Source: Chara braunii | Lineage: Eukaryota > Streptophyta > Charophyceae > Charales > Characeae | DNA: 32,317 nt | Direction of reading: 5' to 3' | NCBI GenBank assembly: GCA_003427395.1 | Contig: BFEA01000167.1 | Coordinates: 216,597 to 248,913, forward strand | In this document: piece by piece, positions 19,705 through 29,298 of the stretch | Layout: each line of letters begins with the position of its first letter | How positions within the stretch are numbered: position 1 is the first letter of the stretch | The notes under the pieces: model-generated | Told to the model about the DNA's origin: nothing | The model's database searches: none | What the model saw: only the letters and a program-made list of their open reading frames with translations | Translations under genes and position numbers: made by a program

Positions 19705-19880
19705 GGGTATACCAAACCCTCTTTTCTGTTCTCTGGCTTGAGAGACACCTTCTCAACTCCTCACTAGATGGAGATACCAAACCCTTATTTTCTTTCTCTG
19801 GTCCGAGTGAGGCGTCTCCCCAACTTCTCAGACAAAAGGGAGGGGATACCAAACCCTCTTTCTTTTCCCTGGTCTGGGAA
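19705..19880 (+). repeat. Three ~70-bp tandem repeats
   Basis: (g)ggataccaaaccctcttttctttctctggtc-like units start at about 19705, 19770 and 19841, each followed by a diverged cttctcaactcctc segment. Confidence 0.7.
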
Positions 19881-20059
19881 CTTCAGACAAGTATTTGCAT
19901 ACCTGCAAAACCAGCAAGTCCCACAGACAACAACCATATCCCAGCAGCAGACCCTCTGACAACCAGCAATCAAACATTAACAAATTAAAATAAAACCCAT
20001 AAATAAAATAATAATTAATAATTAATACATAACAACTCTTCGTACCCAGGATTTATTGA

Positions 20060-20640
20060 TTGCCTTGATTTCGGACCACCACTGGCCAGGAACGTCAGAC
20101 GTCCCGTCAGTCTGACATACCTCATTCGGTCCGCCTCACGCCAGGACTAGTCAGACCATTTGTCTTGACAGCCCCTTTGACCTGCCTCCAGGTCAGGACC
20201 AATCATACCTACTACTCGAGTATGACAACCCTTTGGCACTCTCGCCAGGACATCCAGACTATAGCGGGTCTGGTCACCCTATGACAGTAGACGTCTCGTC
20301 AGTCAAACTGTCCCGAACCCGGATTTGACCACTGCGGTCAGGGACCGGCTCACCTACCAGTTTTTGGCCAAGGGCGCTGGTTTTCCCGCCCAGATTTTTG
20401 AACGTGGGACCCGGTCTAACCACAGTTTCAAGCTCTGGCTAACCTCACTGGATTGCATCCTCTGACTGCGGTAGGGTTCCAGCTGACCCCTCTTAGCCTC
20501 ATAGGCCAGACCTTCGGAGTCTTAGCCTCAGCCGACTACGGAATTCGACACTCGCGTCGGGGACCTGCTGACCCCACCAGATTGCAACCTACTGCGGTAA
20601 GGCTCTGGCTGGCCCCGACAATCAACGCATCCTTAGGTTA
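20060..20640 (+). repeat. Degenerate repeats rich in CCAGGA/GTCAGAC
   Basis: Short motifs such as gccaggac...cagac recur through 20060-20300. A ~40-bp block (attgcatcctctgactgcggtagggtt) at 20450 recurs diverged at 20580, a ~130-bp period. No coding capacity. Confidence 0.45.
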
Positions 20641-20731
20641 GAGAAGAAAACCCCAGGCACAGACAGTCAGGCAAGCATATCATAATCCCACAAGCAGACT
20701 GCCCACGCCCCATAACAGGACAAACATTTCT

Positions 20732-20944
20732 CAAGAGACGTCCCTTCAGTCTCAAGAGGCACTAAACAATAACATGCTAGCCAACACTAAACGCTCGCAA
20801 GAGATCTCCCTTCAGCCTCAAGCAAAGACTTTGTGCTAGCCCCAGAGAGGTCCCTTCCCTCAACCGGGATTTCTTTTCCAAGAGACATCCCGTCAGTCTC
20901 AAGGAAATACTGAAATACTGATCTCAGAGAGGTCCCTTCCCTCA
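20732..20944 (+). repeat. Alternating 25-bp and 20-bp tandem motifs
   Basis: caagagacgtcccttcagtc-type units at 20732, 20797 and 20878 alternate with two exact copies of cagagaggtcccttccctca at about 20842 and 20925. Confidence 0.7.
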
Positions 20945-20974
20945 TCTGAGTGAAGATAGACCCTTAGCCAAGAA

Positions 20975-21133
20975 GCACGAAGTCCCTCTACTGACCATCC
21001 TCAGTCAAGTAAAGTTGAACTTCTTTATGTCTGCCTTCGTCGAAATCTCTTGGATGGGCAACTTAGTTAGAGACACGAAGTCCTTCTGCTGATAACTTTC
21101 ATTCAGACAGAACTGAACTTCTTTATGCCCACC
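20975..21133 (+). repeat. Two ~97-bp tandem repeats
   Basis: The block from cacgaagtccctctactga to gttgaacttctttatgtctgcc (20975-21034) recurs at 21072-21133 with several substitutions. Confidence 0.65.
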
Positions 21134-21351
21134 ATGCTTTCTTTTTGTGATAAGAATAATACTGCTCATATCATTTGATGTGCCACAGCCATTAGTTTCT
21201 CAGATCTTGACACTGTGTCAACGCTCCCATAACTGTACTAACAGTTACTCCCCACTCCGAGAATTTGACACTCATGGAACGACTGCAGCGCTGCATCAAA
21301 GATATAGTCTCATTAACTTAGTTGCTTCCTGAAATAGATAATGAAATGACT

Positions 21352-21430
21352 TGCTGAAAACTGGAATATTGAAACTGAGATGCTGAAACTGAAGTACTGA
21401 AACTGAAATACTGGAACTGAAATGTTGAAT
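21352..21430 (+). repeat. ~15-bp tandem repeat (tgaaactgaaatact)
   Basis: Five to six imperfect copies lie in the 3' untranslated region of the retroelement, just downstream (in sense) of pol. Confidence 0.7.
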
Positions 21431-21534
21431 TGACTATACAAGAATGATCATTGTCTGCTGATAACTGAGCCTCACTGTCTCAGTGTCTTACTGTACTCTT
21501 TCTCAGTCCTCTATGGCTGTTCTCTTACTTGGAT

Positions 21535-22789
21535 GGTTGACTTCTCTTTCCTCTCTTTGGAGTCACTGTAGGGATCAAGTCAGGGTCTCTGAAGATGAAC
21601 TTACGAAGTCTTGACCCTAATACCATGTTATGAACCCTGGATCCATCCATTTATGAGATCTCATAAACCTTGCCTTCAGCCTCTCCTGTGATTCTGTAAG
21701 GACCAAGTCATCTGGGCTCTAATCTTTTAGTCCATTGTGTCTCAAGAGAACTGTCAAACAAAAGAACAACATCTCCAATCTTCAATTTCTCTTTTTTTAT
21801 ATATTTTTTCTTATTCCATCTTTCTTGATCCGATAGTCTGCTGGATGTCATTCTCTCTGCTGCATCCATCACTGCCTGATCGACTTCAGATATTTGCCTC
21901 ATTCTGATCTGAAGGAGTTATGAAATAGAATAATCCTTGTCACTCTCCTAACTTGACCATGTCTTGACAATACTCTCAATTGGCAACGTAGCATACGACC
22001 GTACCACAGAGTAAAAGGTGCATAACCAGTAGTTCTCTTGACTGTGATATTATCAGCATATACAACAACTCTTAACACCTTTGGCCAGTTACTGAGTTTC
22101 TCTTCGCACCACTTGGCCAATGAATCTTTCAGAGTTTTGTGACCTCTTTCAACAGGGGCATTCGCTTGAGGATGGTAAGTAGTCACATACCGAATTCTGA
22201 CACCCAATCTGAGTGTAATTCTTTTGACAACCTCATTTCTGAATTCTGATCCTCTGTCTGAGACAAATTCTTTGATAAAAGGATACCTGAGATAGACTTC
22301 CTCTATCCAATCATCCACTTGCTCGGCCGTCTTCCTTTTCAGAGTTTTTGCCTCAACGTATCCAGAGAAGTTCTCTCTCATGTTAAGTATGTATCTCATC
22401 CCACCCTTGCCTGGAGATATAGTGATGAGATCCAGATGAACTCTGCTCCCTGACTCTACCAGGATTGTAGGGAATAGGGGCTCAACTATCCTCGTGGTAG
22501 ACCTTTTCTAACATAAAACACACGACTTACAGTATCTGAAAATCATGTCTCTCATGCAAGGCCAGAAGTAGAGTTTGACAGTCTTGGAGTAGGTAGCCTC
22601 AATAGCCCTGTGACCACCGGCAACCCCCTCATGTAGAGTTGCGATTATCTCTAGCTGCCTCTCTTTACCACAGACCACTCTTAGTGGAGGTAGGCCTCCC
22701 TTACCATCCACAAAGAGATGTCCTCTTTTTAGCCTGAATTTATTCCTTGAATCTTTACAATAATATTCTTTTAGCTGCTCCCTTTCCAT
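21535..22789 (-). pseudogene. Ty3/gypsy integrase (broken)
   Basis: Order in sense: an HHCC zinc-binding domain (LHEGVAGGH...YCKSCVLC) ending at 22511; an in-frame TAG at 22510-22508; the catalytic core with HLDL, SDRGSEF and NAPVERGH, which carry the D, D and E of the DDE triad; a frameshift near 21900; a C-terminal region GDVVLLFDSSLETQW; a TGA (21710-21708) at the conserved Trp before LGPYRI of the GPY/F module; a TAA shortly after; and the end at TAA 21537-21535. Integrase would insert the cDNA into host chromatin. Catalytic residues are kept, but two frames and at least three stops make it non-functional as assembled. Confidence 0.85.
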
Positions 22790-23005
22790 CTTTCTGTCAA
22801 TCTCTTGATAATTTTCATCATATTCTTCAAAGAAGAAAAATATATCTTCTCCCTTCTTTTCACTCTCTTATTCTTCCTTTGAACCTGAACTTTCCCCAAT
22901 CTCATGAGCAGCCACTACTGCAGCATTAACTCTTGCATACCAATCGTTTGGTTCATCATCTTCTTCTTTCCCTAGAATCGACTCATAGACGTATGCACTT
23001 GGAAT

Positions 23006-23653
23006 TTATCCCCAACTGTCTCTCTCTTCGGGCCACAGACTCCACTTGTAGGAGCATGGTGCCTCATAATCCTCATCATCTTTTTCATTAAGGAAATTAT
23101 CGACATAGGCAGATTCTTCAATCGTTCCATTCATATCTTCTTCTTTTTCTCGCCACTCAATCCGGCTTAAGCTATCCGCTCTGTTCTTCTCAGTAGGGAT
23201 CTTTTCCAGCTTAAAATCATATGTCCAGATAAAGGCGATCCATTTGCTGACCGTTGGATCTACATGTTGGTGTTTTTTAATGACACCTATCACAACAGAT
23301 GCATCAGTCTTCAAGATGAATCTCCTTCCCAAGACGTAGTGCCTGAAGCACTTGAGACTATGGATGATGGACAGTAGCTCTTTCCTGAATTGAGTGTAGC
23401 CTCTTTCAGTAGAATTGAGGGTTCTGCTTTCAAACCTTAGAGGTCTCTTTCTCCCATTTTCATCTTTCTGGATAAGCACTCCACCCAGTGCCACTGATCC
23501 TCCATCAGCCTCAAGGATGAAAGGTCTTGTCCCCTCCTCATCATAATAGGGTACTCCCAGTACTATACCATCGTCTCTTAATTTTTCTTTCAATGTTTCT
23601 GCTGCAACTTGTCTTTTATCATTCCATGCTAAGTTAGCCCCTTGTCTTACCAT
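23006..23653 (-). pseudogene. RNase H domain of pol
   Basis: A 215-codon open block with the gypsy RNase H pattern: FILEADGG (first Asp), FRKELLSI (Glu), LKTDASVV (Asp) and NRADSLSR (last Asp), so all four metal-binding residues are present. It would degrade the RNA strand during reverse transcription. It is in frame with the integrase N-terminus through an acidic linker that has two TAA stops (first at 23006), and is separated from RT by stops at 23762 and 23702. This is the best-preserved pol domain. Confidence 0.85.
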
Positions 23654-23661
23654 TTCTCTCA

Positions 23662-24728
23662 GAGGTTCTGCAAGGGCAGCAAAATGAGGAATAAAAATCC
23701 TCTAGAAACCACAAACTCCCAAGAAGCTTCTGACGTCTGTCACTCTCTTGAGAGGTAGAGGTCAGTTCAAGATCTTGTCTATCTTCTTGGGGTCTGGGCT
23801 CCTACCCTTGGAGAAGCATCTGAAGCCCAAGATTATCACCTCTGGTTGGAAGAGAAGGGACTTTGGCCCACTGGCAGTCAGATTATAATTCCGAAGTCTC
23901 TCTAGGACCATCTTTACTCCTTCAGCATGTTCCCAGACAAACTTTCTGACTCCCCCTGCGACCAAAGTCTCATTTTTTACCAAGGGTCCTTTTACAGGAT
24001 TATCATCAATGTAGGGACTTTGATCATATTCCTTTGAACCACTGCCACTCTGTTAGTCCAGCCCTGAGGTACCACACACATCTGAACAAGTCCCATCGGC
24101 GTGTGCACGGCAGTCATGGGTCGGCTAGTGGGATCAATAGGGAACTGATCATAGCCAGAATACAGGTCAACTGAACAATAAATGCATCGACCAGCAAAAA
24201 ATTCAGCGAGGAGATCAGCATTAGGAAGACTACCCGCATCACGTATCGTCACAAAATTGAGTTTCTGAAGATTCTGTATCCATCTTAGTCCGCCCCCTGG
24301 TTTCCAGAAACAAAACTAGTGGTTAGCATATGGTCTATCAGCAGGTTCAGCAACATTTGATGCAATCTTTTTGTCAAGATACTTCACAACCTCCACCTCT
24401 TCCTTCAAGGCAGAATTCTGGTTGGTCTATCATTCCATGGAACATGATCAACTGTCCAAGTCTTGACCATCTTGATCATGTCCACGTCCAATCGCCCTCT
24501 CTCCTCATCATTAAAGGAGAAAGCACCAGAGAACTCCTGACACATCCTGAAGATATATTCTTTCTCTTTAGGCAGGATAAACTGATCCGAGCCTATCTTC
24601 ATTATGTCAAACCTTTCTCTAGTGACCCTATTCTCCAGTTTTGTTGATTCTCTCAATGCTCTTATTTCCTTTTTGAATGCTTCATCATAATCTTTCTCTA
24701 TTAAGACTGCCACTGGGTTTTTCTTCAC
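23662..24728 (-). pseudogene. Reverse transcriptase (broken, internal deletion)
   Basis: Sense order: a pre-RT segment (24728-24405) with QEFSGAF and VPWNDRP; a frame change; DRPYANH followed by TAG (24318-24316) at the conserved Trp; then KPGGGLRWIQNLQKLN, TIRDAG, VDLYSGYDQ, LTAVHTP-like and VPQGWTN motifs to ~24030. The catalytic YIDD (24013-24002) lies in another frame, and the segment before it is about ten residues shorter than usual, pointing to a small deletion plus frameshift. The thumb (VRKFVWEHAE, LTASGPK, ILGFRC) follows to 23765, with stops at the conserved Trp codons 23764-23762 (TGA) and 23704-23702 (TAG). It copied RNA into cDNA in its active ancestor. Confidence 0.85.
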
Positions 24729-24957
24729 CCCCTTGGGCTTGTACTTTCTTTTTGACCTAGTGACTATTTTTCTAAAAAAGGGTGAGTTGTTGCAAATCTC
24801 AATTTCATCTTTCCTCTCTTAGCAGTTTCTACAGCTTTCTTGAAGGCCTCAATTTGGCCGTCCTCATCCTCGAGTTTATCAAGGGTTTTCATCATTTTCG
24901 AAACTTGATTGATTCCCACTGAAATTTTTTTTTTTGCTTCACGTTTTCCTTCCTCCT

Positions 24958-25395
24958 TTAGCCTCCTAACCCTTTCAGCATATTCCTCTCTCCTGATCGA
25001 ATAGCAGATAGTTGATGCTTGAAGTCATTTTTCGTGTCGACCATAAAGGTCTGCTCTTGAGCAGTCTCTGGATCCTGTAGACTAATCCAGGATGACCCCT
25101 CATGGACCGCCTCCATCCTATGCAAGAATGGAGTTCCCAGGATACAGTCATGATCCAGATTAGGTACTACAAAACTTAGTAACTCCACAGTCTTTGTCCC
25201 AACCTTGATAGACAAATTATCAATAAATCCTGCCACGAACAGTTCTCCTGCAATATTACTCAGTACGTTTTGTGCAGGTCTGTCAATAGATAAATTACAT
25301 GCTTCCATCGTCCTTCGTGAAAGAAGTATCATCTCTGCCACAGAATCTACTAGGGCTAGAATCTTCACCTGATTAATGCGAATTGTAAGATGCAA
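24958..25395 (-). pseudogene. Retropepsin-like aspartic protease
   Basis: The frame contains LALVDSVAEMILLS, where the active-site triplet normally reads D-S/T-G but here is D-S-V, and the second family motif (DCILGTPFL). It would cleave the Gag-Pol polyprotein as a dimer. The Gly-to-Val change in the fireman's-grip loop should impair activity. The frame differs from the preceding linker, so a frameshift lies near 25380. A Lys-rich region continues to about 24790 before further frame breaks. Confidence 0.75.
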
Positions 25396-26152
25396 ATCTC
25401 ATCTTGCAACCTGGTTGTGATCTATTCACTTGGTTGGGAAAGACTGACCCCAAATAATTAACTTCCATTTTCTTCTTCTCAATCAACCTTTTCAACTCTT
25501 CTCTCAGTTTGGGTGCTAATGTCATTGTTTCCTTGAAAGACAGCTCCACTTCTGTTTCTTCCAGCATCTTAGTAATTACATCAGAAGTCATAGTCCCATC
25601 ATCCAAATCACTCTTGATAATAAACTTTATCTTTCTCCCCTGTTCATTCTTTTCCTGTGAACACTCCGGTTCAGGATCATCAAGGATGTCGATAAGTGAT
25701 TCCTCAGCCTTCTTTCTTTTCTTTTCTTCTATCATTTGAGGTGTCATACGAGTTTGGTGGTTCCTTACTTCATAAACCCTGACACTAGGTTCCATGATAA
25801 ACTCTGGGGGTAGATCACCATGGAATGACATCATGTTAGCCAGGAAATGAGCCATTTCATTAGAAGAGGACTCTACTAATCCAGAGGGATTCTGAAAAAT
25901 AGGGTTCCCTCCCAATGGAGACTCACTTGTTGATGCCTCACTAGGCTCACACTCTATCAATGTTAAGGACTACAGAGACAACCCAATCGTGGCATAAGGG
26001 TCATCTGCTCTTTGTACTAGTTCATTAGGCAAGTCTCCAGTGAGGAAATCAACATTCACATTGGTCTTTCTCTTCTTCTTAATCTTCATCATTTCATCAT
26101 GTTTAAGAGCAAGAAGCCTCATACCTCCTGGATGTCTTAGATCCAACTTATT
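25373..26152 (-). pseudogene. Gag-protease linker region
   Basis: Same frame as the gag C-terminal part, interrupted by a TAG at 26155-26153 and another near 25963. The open block 25960-25373 has a Glu/Ser-rich start, an EEKKRKK stretch and a conserved-looking helix (EVELSFKETMTLAPKLREELKR), a segment commonly found before the protease in this type of gypsy polyprotein. It probably serves as a spacer; no enzyme motif. Confidence 0.6.
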
Positions 26153-26825
26153 CTATGAATTATCACAGACTTGACCCATTGCATATTTCTTTGCCACCCC
26201 ACTTCTTACATCCTCCTCAAGTAGCTTCCAATAGGTGGTAATATGTCCACTTTCGCCACAATAGTAGCAAGTAAAACTTCTCTTAGGATGCTCATCATAT
26301 TTCCTTCTCTCTCTGTTTCCTCCATCCCCATTCTTCTCATTCCTTTTGGCTTTGGACGAATCCCCCATCTTACCATGATTTTCGTTGTCATCATCATCGT
26401 CGTCATCTTCCTCACTTTCAGCCTTTTTCTTTCCTCTGTCATCCACAACATTCGTTGCAGGCCTTGCAGACATAAAGTTAGCCATCACTTTTTGTAGGAT
26501 ATTCTCAGCGGTCAAATTGCTTCCTCTATTCATTCCATTCTCAGTCTCCCAATCCTTTGTCAAAGTACTAATCTGATCCAGTGACCATTTCTTATGAGAG
26601 ACAGTAGGTAGAGTTCTTATGATTGCAACCATTTCATCCCATCTAAGAGGATAATGCTGAGCTTGATTAAGAACTGCTTGCCTTTCAGTGTCTGTAAAAT
26701 TTGTCAAAAATATATGGCATCTCTGAGCTTCATCCAAATATGAAATTCTTCTTGCTGTTCGGATAAAAGTCTGAAGAAAAACATTGAAAGTGTCGTATTT
26801 TGCTCTTCTGATATTGAGTAGGTCC
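26153..26825 (-). pseudogene. Gag C-terminal part with degenerate zinc knuckle
   Basis: The frame resumes one base shifted from the capsid segment, starting with KDLLNIRRAKYDTF, then the rest of the capsid-like helices. An acidic Asp run and a basic segment precede the nucleocapsid knuckle C-x2-C-x4-H-x4-W (CYYCGESGHITTYW, near 26275-26225): the final zinc ligand Cys is Trp, so the CCHC knuckle is incomplete. It bound genomic RNA in the active ancestor. Ends at TAG 26155-26153. Confidence 0.75.
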
Positions 26826-27185
26826 TTAGTTGTGGTTGAAATTTTTCAGTCTCTCCTTGACTTCTTCCCAGGTAGTAGCACCTTTCATTAGTTTCTGAAC
26901 TGCCAGTCTTGAATCAGTGTCACAATAAGACAAAAGGTGCTTAAGCCGTTGCGTATCTGTCCAGCCATAACTGAGTCCAAATAATTCATACTCATCCAAG
27001 AAGTCATTAACCTGAGGTCCTCTGAAGCAGGGAATTCTCTCATCTGGCCTCTTTGCTTTTGCAATGTCCGACCCTCCTTTGATTGTATCAACTCTCTCGA
27101 CCAGTTCTCGTATAACCCCAACCAGGGCCTCTTCATTGGTCCCTGCAGATGTGCTTGGTCTTGCTCGCCCTGCCATCTTGACCAT
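26826..27185 (-). pseudogene. Gag capsid N-terminal part
   Basis: Starts at ATG 27185 (MVKMAGRARPSTSAG). A predicted helix (VGVIRELVERVDTI) is followed by PCFRGPQVNDFLDEYE and a LKHLLSY...LAVQKLMKGATTWEEVKERL capsid pattern typical of Ty3/gypsy Gag. It stops at TAA 26828-26826, one base out of phase with the next gag block. The 61-base gap to ORF P6 places it last in the leader ORF series. The overlapping frame 27250-26888 is a shadow. Confidence 0.75.
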
Positions 27186-27246
27186 AGACTTTCCCCAAGT
27201 ATTTCCTTCTCTTTCTGTGACTCTTGTCCTTTTTCTTCTCTGCCCT

Positions 27247-27513
27247 TCAATCTCTCACTCTTCTCGCAAGAGATACAGACTCGTTTCTCTCTTCTCTTGT
27301 CTGCTCTACCCCTTGAGATTTCTGTACATATAGGGTATAAACAATAATTGATTGGGTAGTGATCAAGGGTAATGCAATCCTTCTCAGCCTTCCAATGTAA
27401 TCTTCAATCAATTTTTTTTCATCATCCCTACTCAGTCTTCTGTCATACCCTTTTATAGTACCCCGGATCATAAAATATCGAGTCAGGTCTATAATCTCAT
27501 AATCAAATTGCAT
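27247..27513 (-). CDS. Leader ORF P6 (type II accessory family)
   Basis: 88 codons from ATG 27513, the last small ORF before gag. Core: strand YFMIRGTIKGYDRRLS, helix (DDEKKLIEDYIGRLRRIAL), strand IIVYTLYVQK, then a charged tail. It aligns along its whole core with P5 (shared GT-[IL], D-R-x-LS, R-x-R/M-R, AL, T-x-Q-x2-I, Y-x-L-x-V-x-K), so the two are tandem duplicates. Function unknown; possibly a small regulatory or Gag-associated protein, but that is a guess. Confidence 0.6.
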   Translation of the reverse strand: MQFDYEIIDLTRYFMIRGTIKGYDRRLSRDDEKKLIEDYIGRLRRIALPLITTQSIIVYTLYVQKSQGVEQTREERNESVSLARRVRD

Positions 27514-27552
27514 TATTTACAGCCCGCTGTTGATCCTTCTTGCAAGAGAGAC

Positions 27553-27807
27553 CTATTCTTGAAAAGTGTGGTATGATACTCTCTCAGTAATTCTCACTTT
27601 CATCACCTTTAACAGATAACTTATCTCAGTCTGGTCAGTGGTAATTCTCAAGGCAGAATCTCTCATGCGATCCAAGAAAGACTGCAAAAACTCAAACTCA
27701 TCCAGGGTAGAAAGATTTCTGTCAGAGATCCGAAGAGTCCCTTCTATCTTGACTACTCTACCTTCCAACACAACTCCCAGTGTCAACTGTTCAGTCAAAC
27801 TGGGCAT
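27553..27807 (-). CDS. Leader ORF P5 (type II accessory family)
   Basis: 84 codons from ATG 27807, which begins two bases after the TAG of P4, so the two cistrons are adjacent. It shows the same strand-helix-strand core as P6: VVKIEGTLRISDRNLS, DEFEFLQSFLDRMRDSAL, EISYLLKVMK. Q1 and Q2, 11-15 kb away in the 3' region, have a similar layout. Not recognised as any characterised family. Confidence 0.6.
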   Translation of the reverse strand: MPSLTEQLTLGVVLEGRVVKIEGTLRISDRNLSTLDEFEFLQSFLDRMRDSALRITTDQTEISYLLKVMKVRITERVSYHTFQE

Positions 27808-27809
27808 TG

Positions 27810-28358
27810 CTAATCTTTATAAGCAACATCTAAAAGGTAGATCTCAGGTTGGACATAATCAGGGACCTCGAATTTGTGTTCAAAGATACTCAGGGGTAGG
27901 GATTTTATCATCACAGCGGAGTCTTTTTCTCTTGCTCTACCAATCTCTGCAATGGCTTCCAACAGAGGCATCCAATCTCTCCTGCCTTCAAATCCCTCAG
28001 CAATTGAGAACTCATGAAGCCTCTCAAATTGCCTTACTTCTTTCCTCCAGGTTACTTTTCTTTTTAACTTTTCAAGCCACTTTTTGGTTCTTATGAGACT
28101 AATATAAGCACCTGTCTGACACTTCAAGTAGTCATCTTCCCTTTCTAGACCTGCCGGTATATAAATCCTTACGTCTAGGCTGCCTGTACTCAGAAATTTA
28201 ACCACTGGAATGTGAAATATTATGGGCCCTCTCTTACAAGTCTCATATCCCAGAATCACAAAAGGATTATCACACCCTATCACCTCATAGAGTTTACCCT
28301 TCACAGTAGTTATCCTGGCTACTGAGAGTATTCTTCTTGGACTCTCTTCACTTTCCAT
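27810..28358 (-). CDS. Leader ORF P4 (type I accessory family)
   Basis: 182 codons from ATG 28358, overlapping the end of P3 by 40 bases. It contains the type I landmarks: PFVILGYETCKRG, a hydrophobic strand (FHIPVVKFL), LDVRIYIP (the most conserved motif of the family), a long basic helix region, F-x-GRRDWMPLLEAIAEIGRAR (matching the W-x3-I-x-FA segment of P2), and a unique C-terminal extension to DVAYKD. The frame is fully open. The protein seems soluble and helix-rich; function unknown. Confidence 0.6.
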   Translation of the reverse strand: MESEESPRRILSVARITTVKGKLYEVIGCDNPFVILGYETCKRGPIIFHIPVVKFLSTGSLDVRIYIPAGLEREDDYLKCQTGAYISLIRTKKWLEKLKRKVTWRKEVRQFERLHEFSIAEGFEGRRDWMPLLEAIAEIGRAREKDSAVMIKSLPLSIFEHKFEVPDYVQPEIYLLDVAYKD

Positions 28359-28813
28359 GCAAACTTTACCATGACATACCAATTGTGTCTTGGGAATGTG
28401 AGTCCCTCAACAGGTGGAGACGGTATTCCAACAAAAGGTCTGATATAGGTGCAAAAGGAGAAATTTCTTCCCTCTTGCTCTAATGTTTTCTTCTCATCAT
28501 GCACAAGATTCAACACTCATTGCCAACACGCACCTTTTCGGCTTTCATCAAATCTTTGCTTCGGCACATAAATCCCAATATCATATTCATCAAGATCAAT
28601 AAAATAGCATGTAAGAACATACAGACTGTCTTGTTCTTGTCTTGATCTCTTTATGGCTTCATACCTCACGATTTCATAAGGAATTACAGCCTTACATGCT
28701 ATAGAATTAAGACAATTCAGCAGTTTGTCTAATTCGGCCCTACTCAGCCCTTCATGGCCTCTTATCAGTCTAAGCTTAGATTTCTCCCTCAAGGGTACAT
28801 AACGTCGACTCAT
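28319..28813 (-). pseudogene. Leader ORF P3 (type I), in-frame TGA
   Basis: Starts at ATG 28813, whose A is the last base of the P2 stop codon (TGATG overlap). The first 98 codons carry LNSIACKAVIPYEIVRYE, LYVLTCYFIDLDEYDIGIYVPK and end at TGA 28519-28517. The same frame continues for 65 codons with NLVHDEKKTLEQE, IPSPPVEG and HNWYVMVKFAWKVKR, matching the second half of P2. So this is one gene interrupted by a single stop, either a mutation or a site of readthrough. Confidence 0.65.
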
Positions 28814-29298
28814 CAGACTCTTTGACCTCTTTTCACTTTCTGGGCAAACTCAATCACCGCAAACCAATCATCTTTTGATAAATTTATATCAGGTAAGGGA
28901 GGAGCTGGAAATCCCTTGAAGGCAGTAAATCTAGTAGATCCAGTGAAACGCTTGTTCTCTCTCTCAAGCCTCTCTTTCTCTCTCAGTACTACCTCTTCAG
29001 CAAATCCCCAACATCTTTCATATACTGCGTCAGCACTTCTTTCTTTTGGAACATAGATTCTCACATCATACACATCCAGATCTATGAAATAGAACGTCAA
29101 TACATATAATCGTTCCTGTTCCCATCCGGTCTCGACCATCTCACACCTGACAACTTCATATGAAAATGCCTCTCTCTTGCTTAGAGCGTTCAGCGACCTT
29201 AGGAGACCTTCAATCTTCTCTTGACTTGGACCCGAACCTGTGCCAAATTTTGTCCTTCTTTGTCTGATTACTTCTACCGAAATCTCTTCAGCTCTCAT
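28813..29298 (-). CDS. Leader ORF P2 (type I accessory family), intact reference member
   Basis: 161 codons from ATG 29298. Order: basic N-terminus, helix (EKIEGLLRSLNAL), REAFSYEVVRCE, strand LYVLTFYFID, DVYDVRIYVPKER, helix (AEEVVLREKERLEREN), GFPAPPLPDINL, and a C-terminal DDWFAVIEFAQKVKRG helix. It is intact and about 45-60% similar by eye to P3, with the same motif order as P1, P4 and the LTR ORF. Its start overlaps the reading-through end of P1 and its stop overlaps the P3 start, so translation of the array may be coupled. Function unknown; no catalytic motif seen. Confidence 0.7.
   Translation of the reverse strand: MRAEEISVEVIRQRRTKFGTGSGPSQEKIEGLLRSLNALSKREAFSYEVVRCEMVETGWEQERLYVLTFYFIDLDVYDVRIYVPKERSADAVYERCWGFAEEVVLREKERLERENKRFTGSTRFTAFKGFPAPPLPDINLSKDDWFAVIEFAQKVKRGQRV

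Noticed and set aside
25509-26576. Ser/Ile-rich + strand ORFs opposite gag and the linker
   Set aside because: Antisense shadows of acidic and Lys-rich gag codons.
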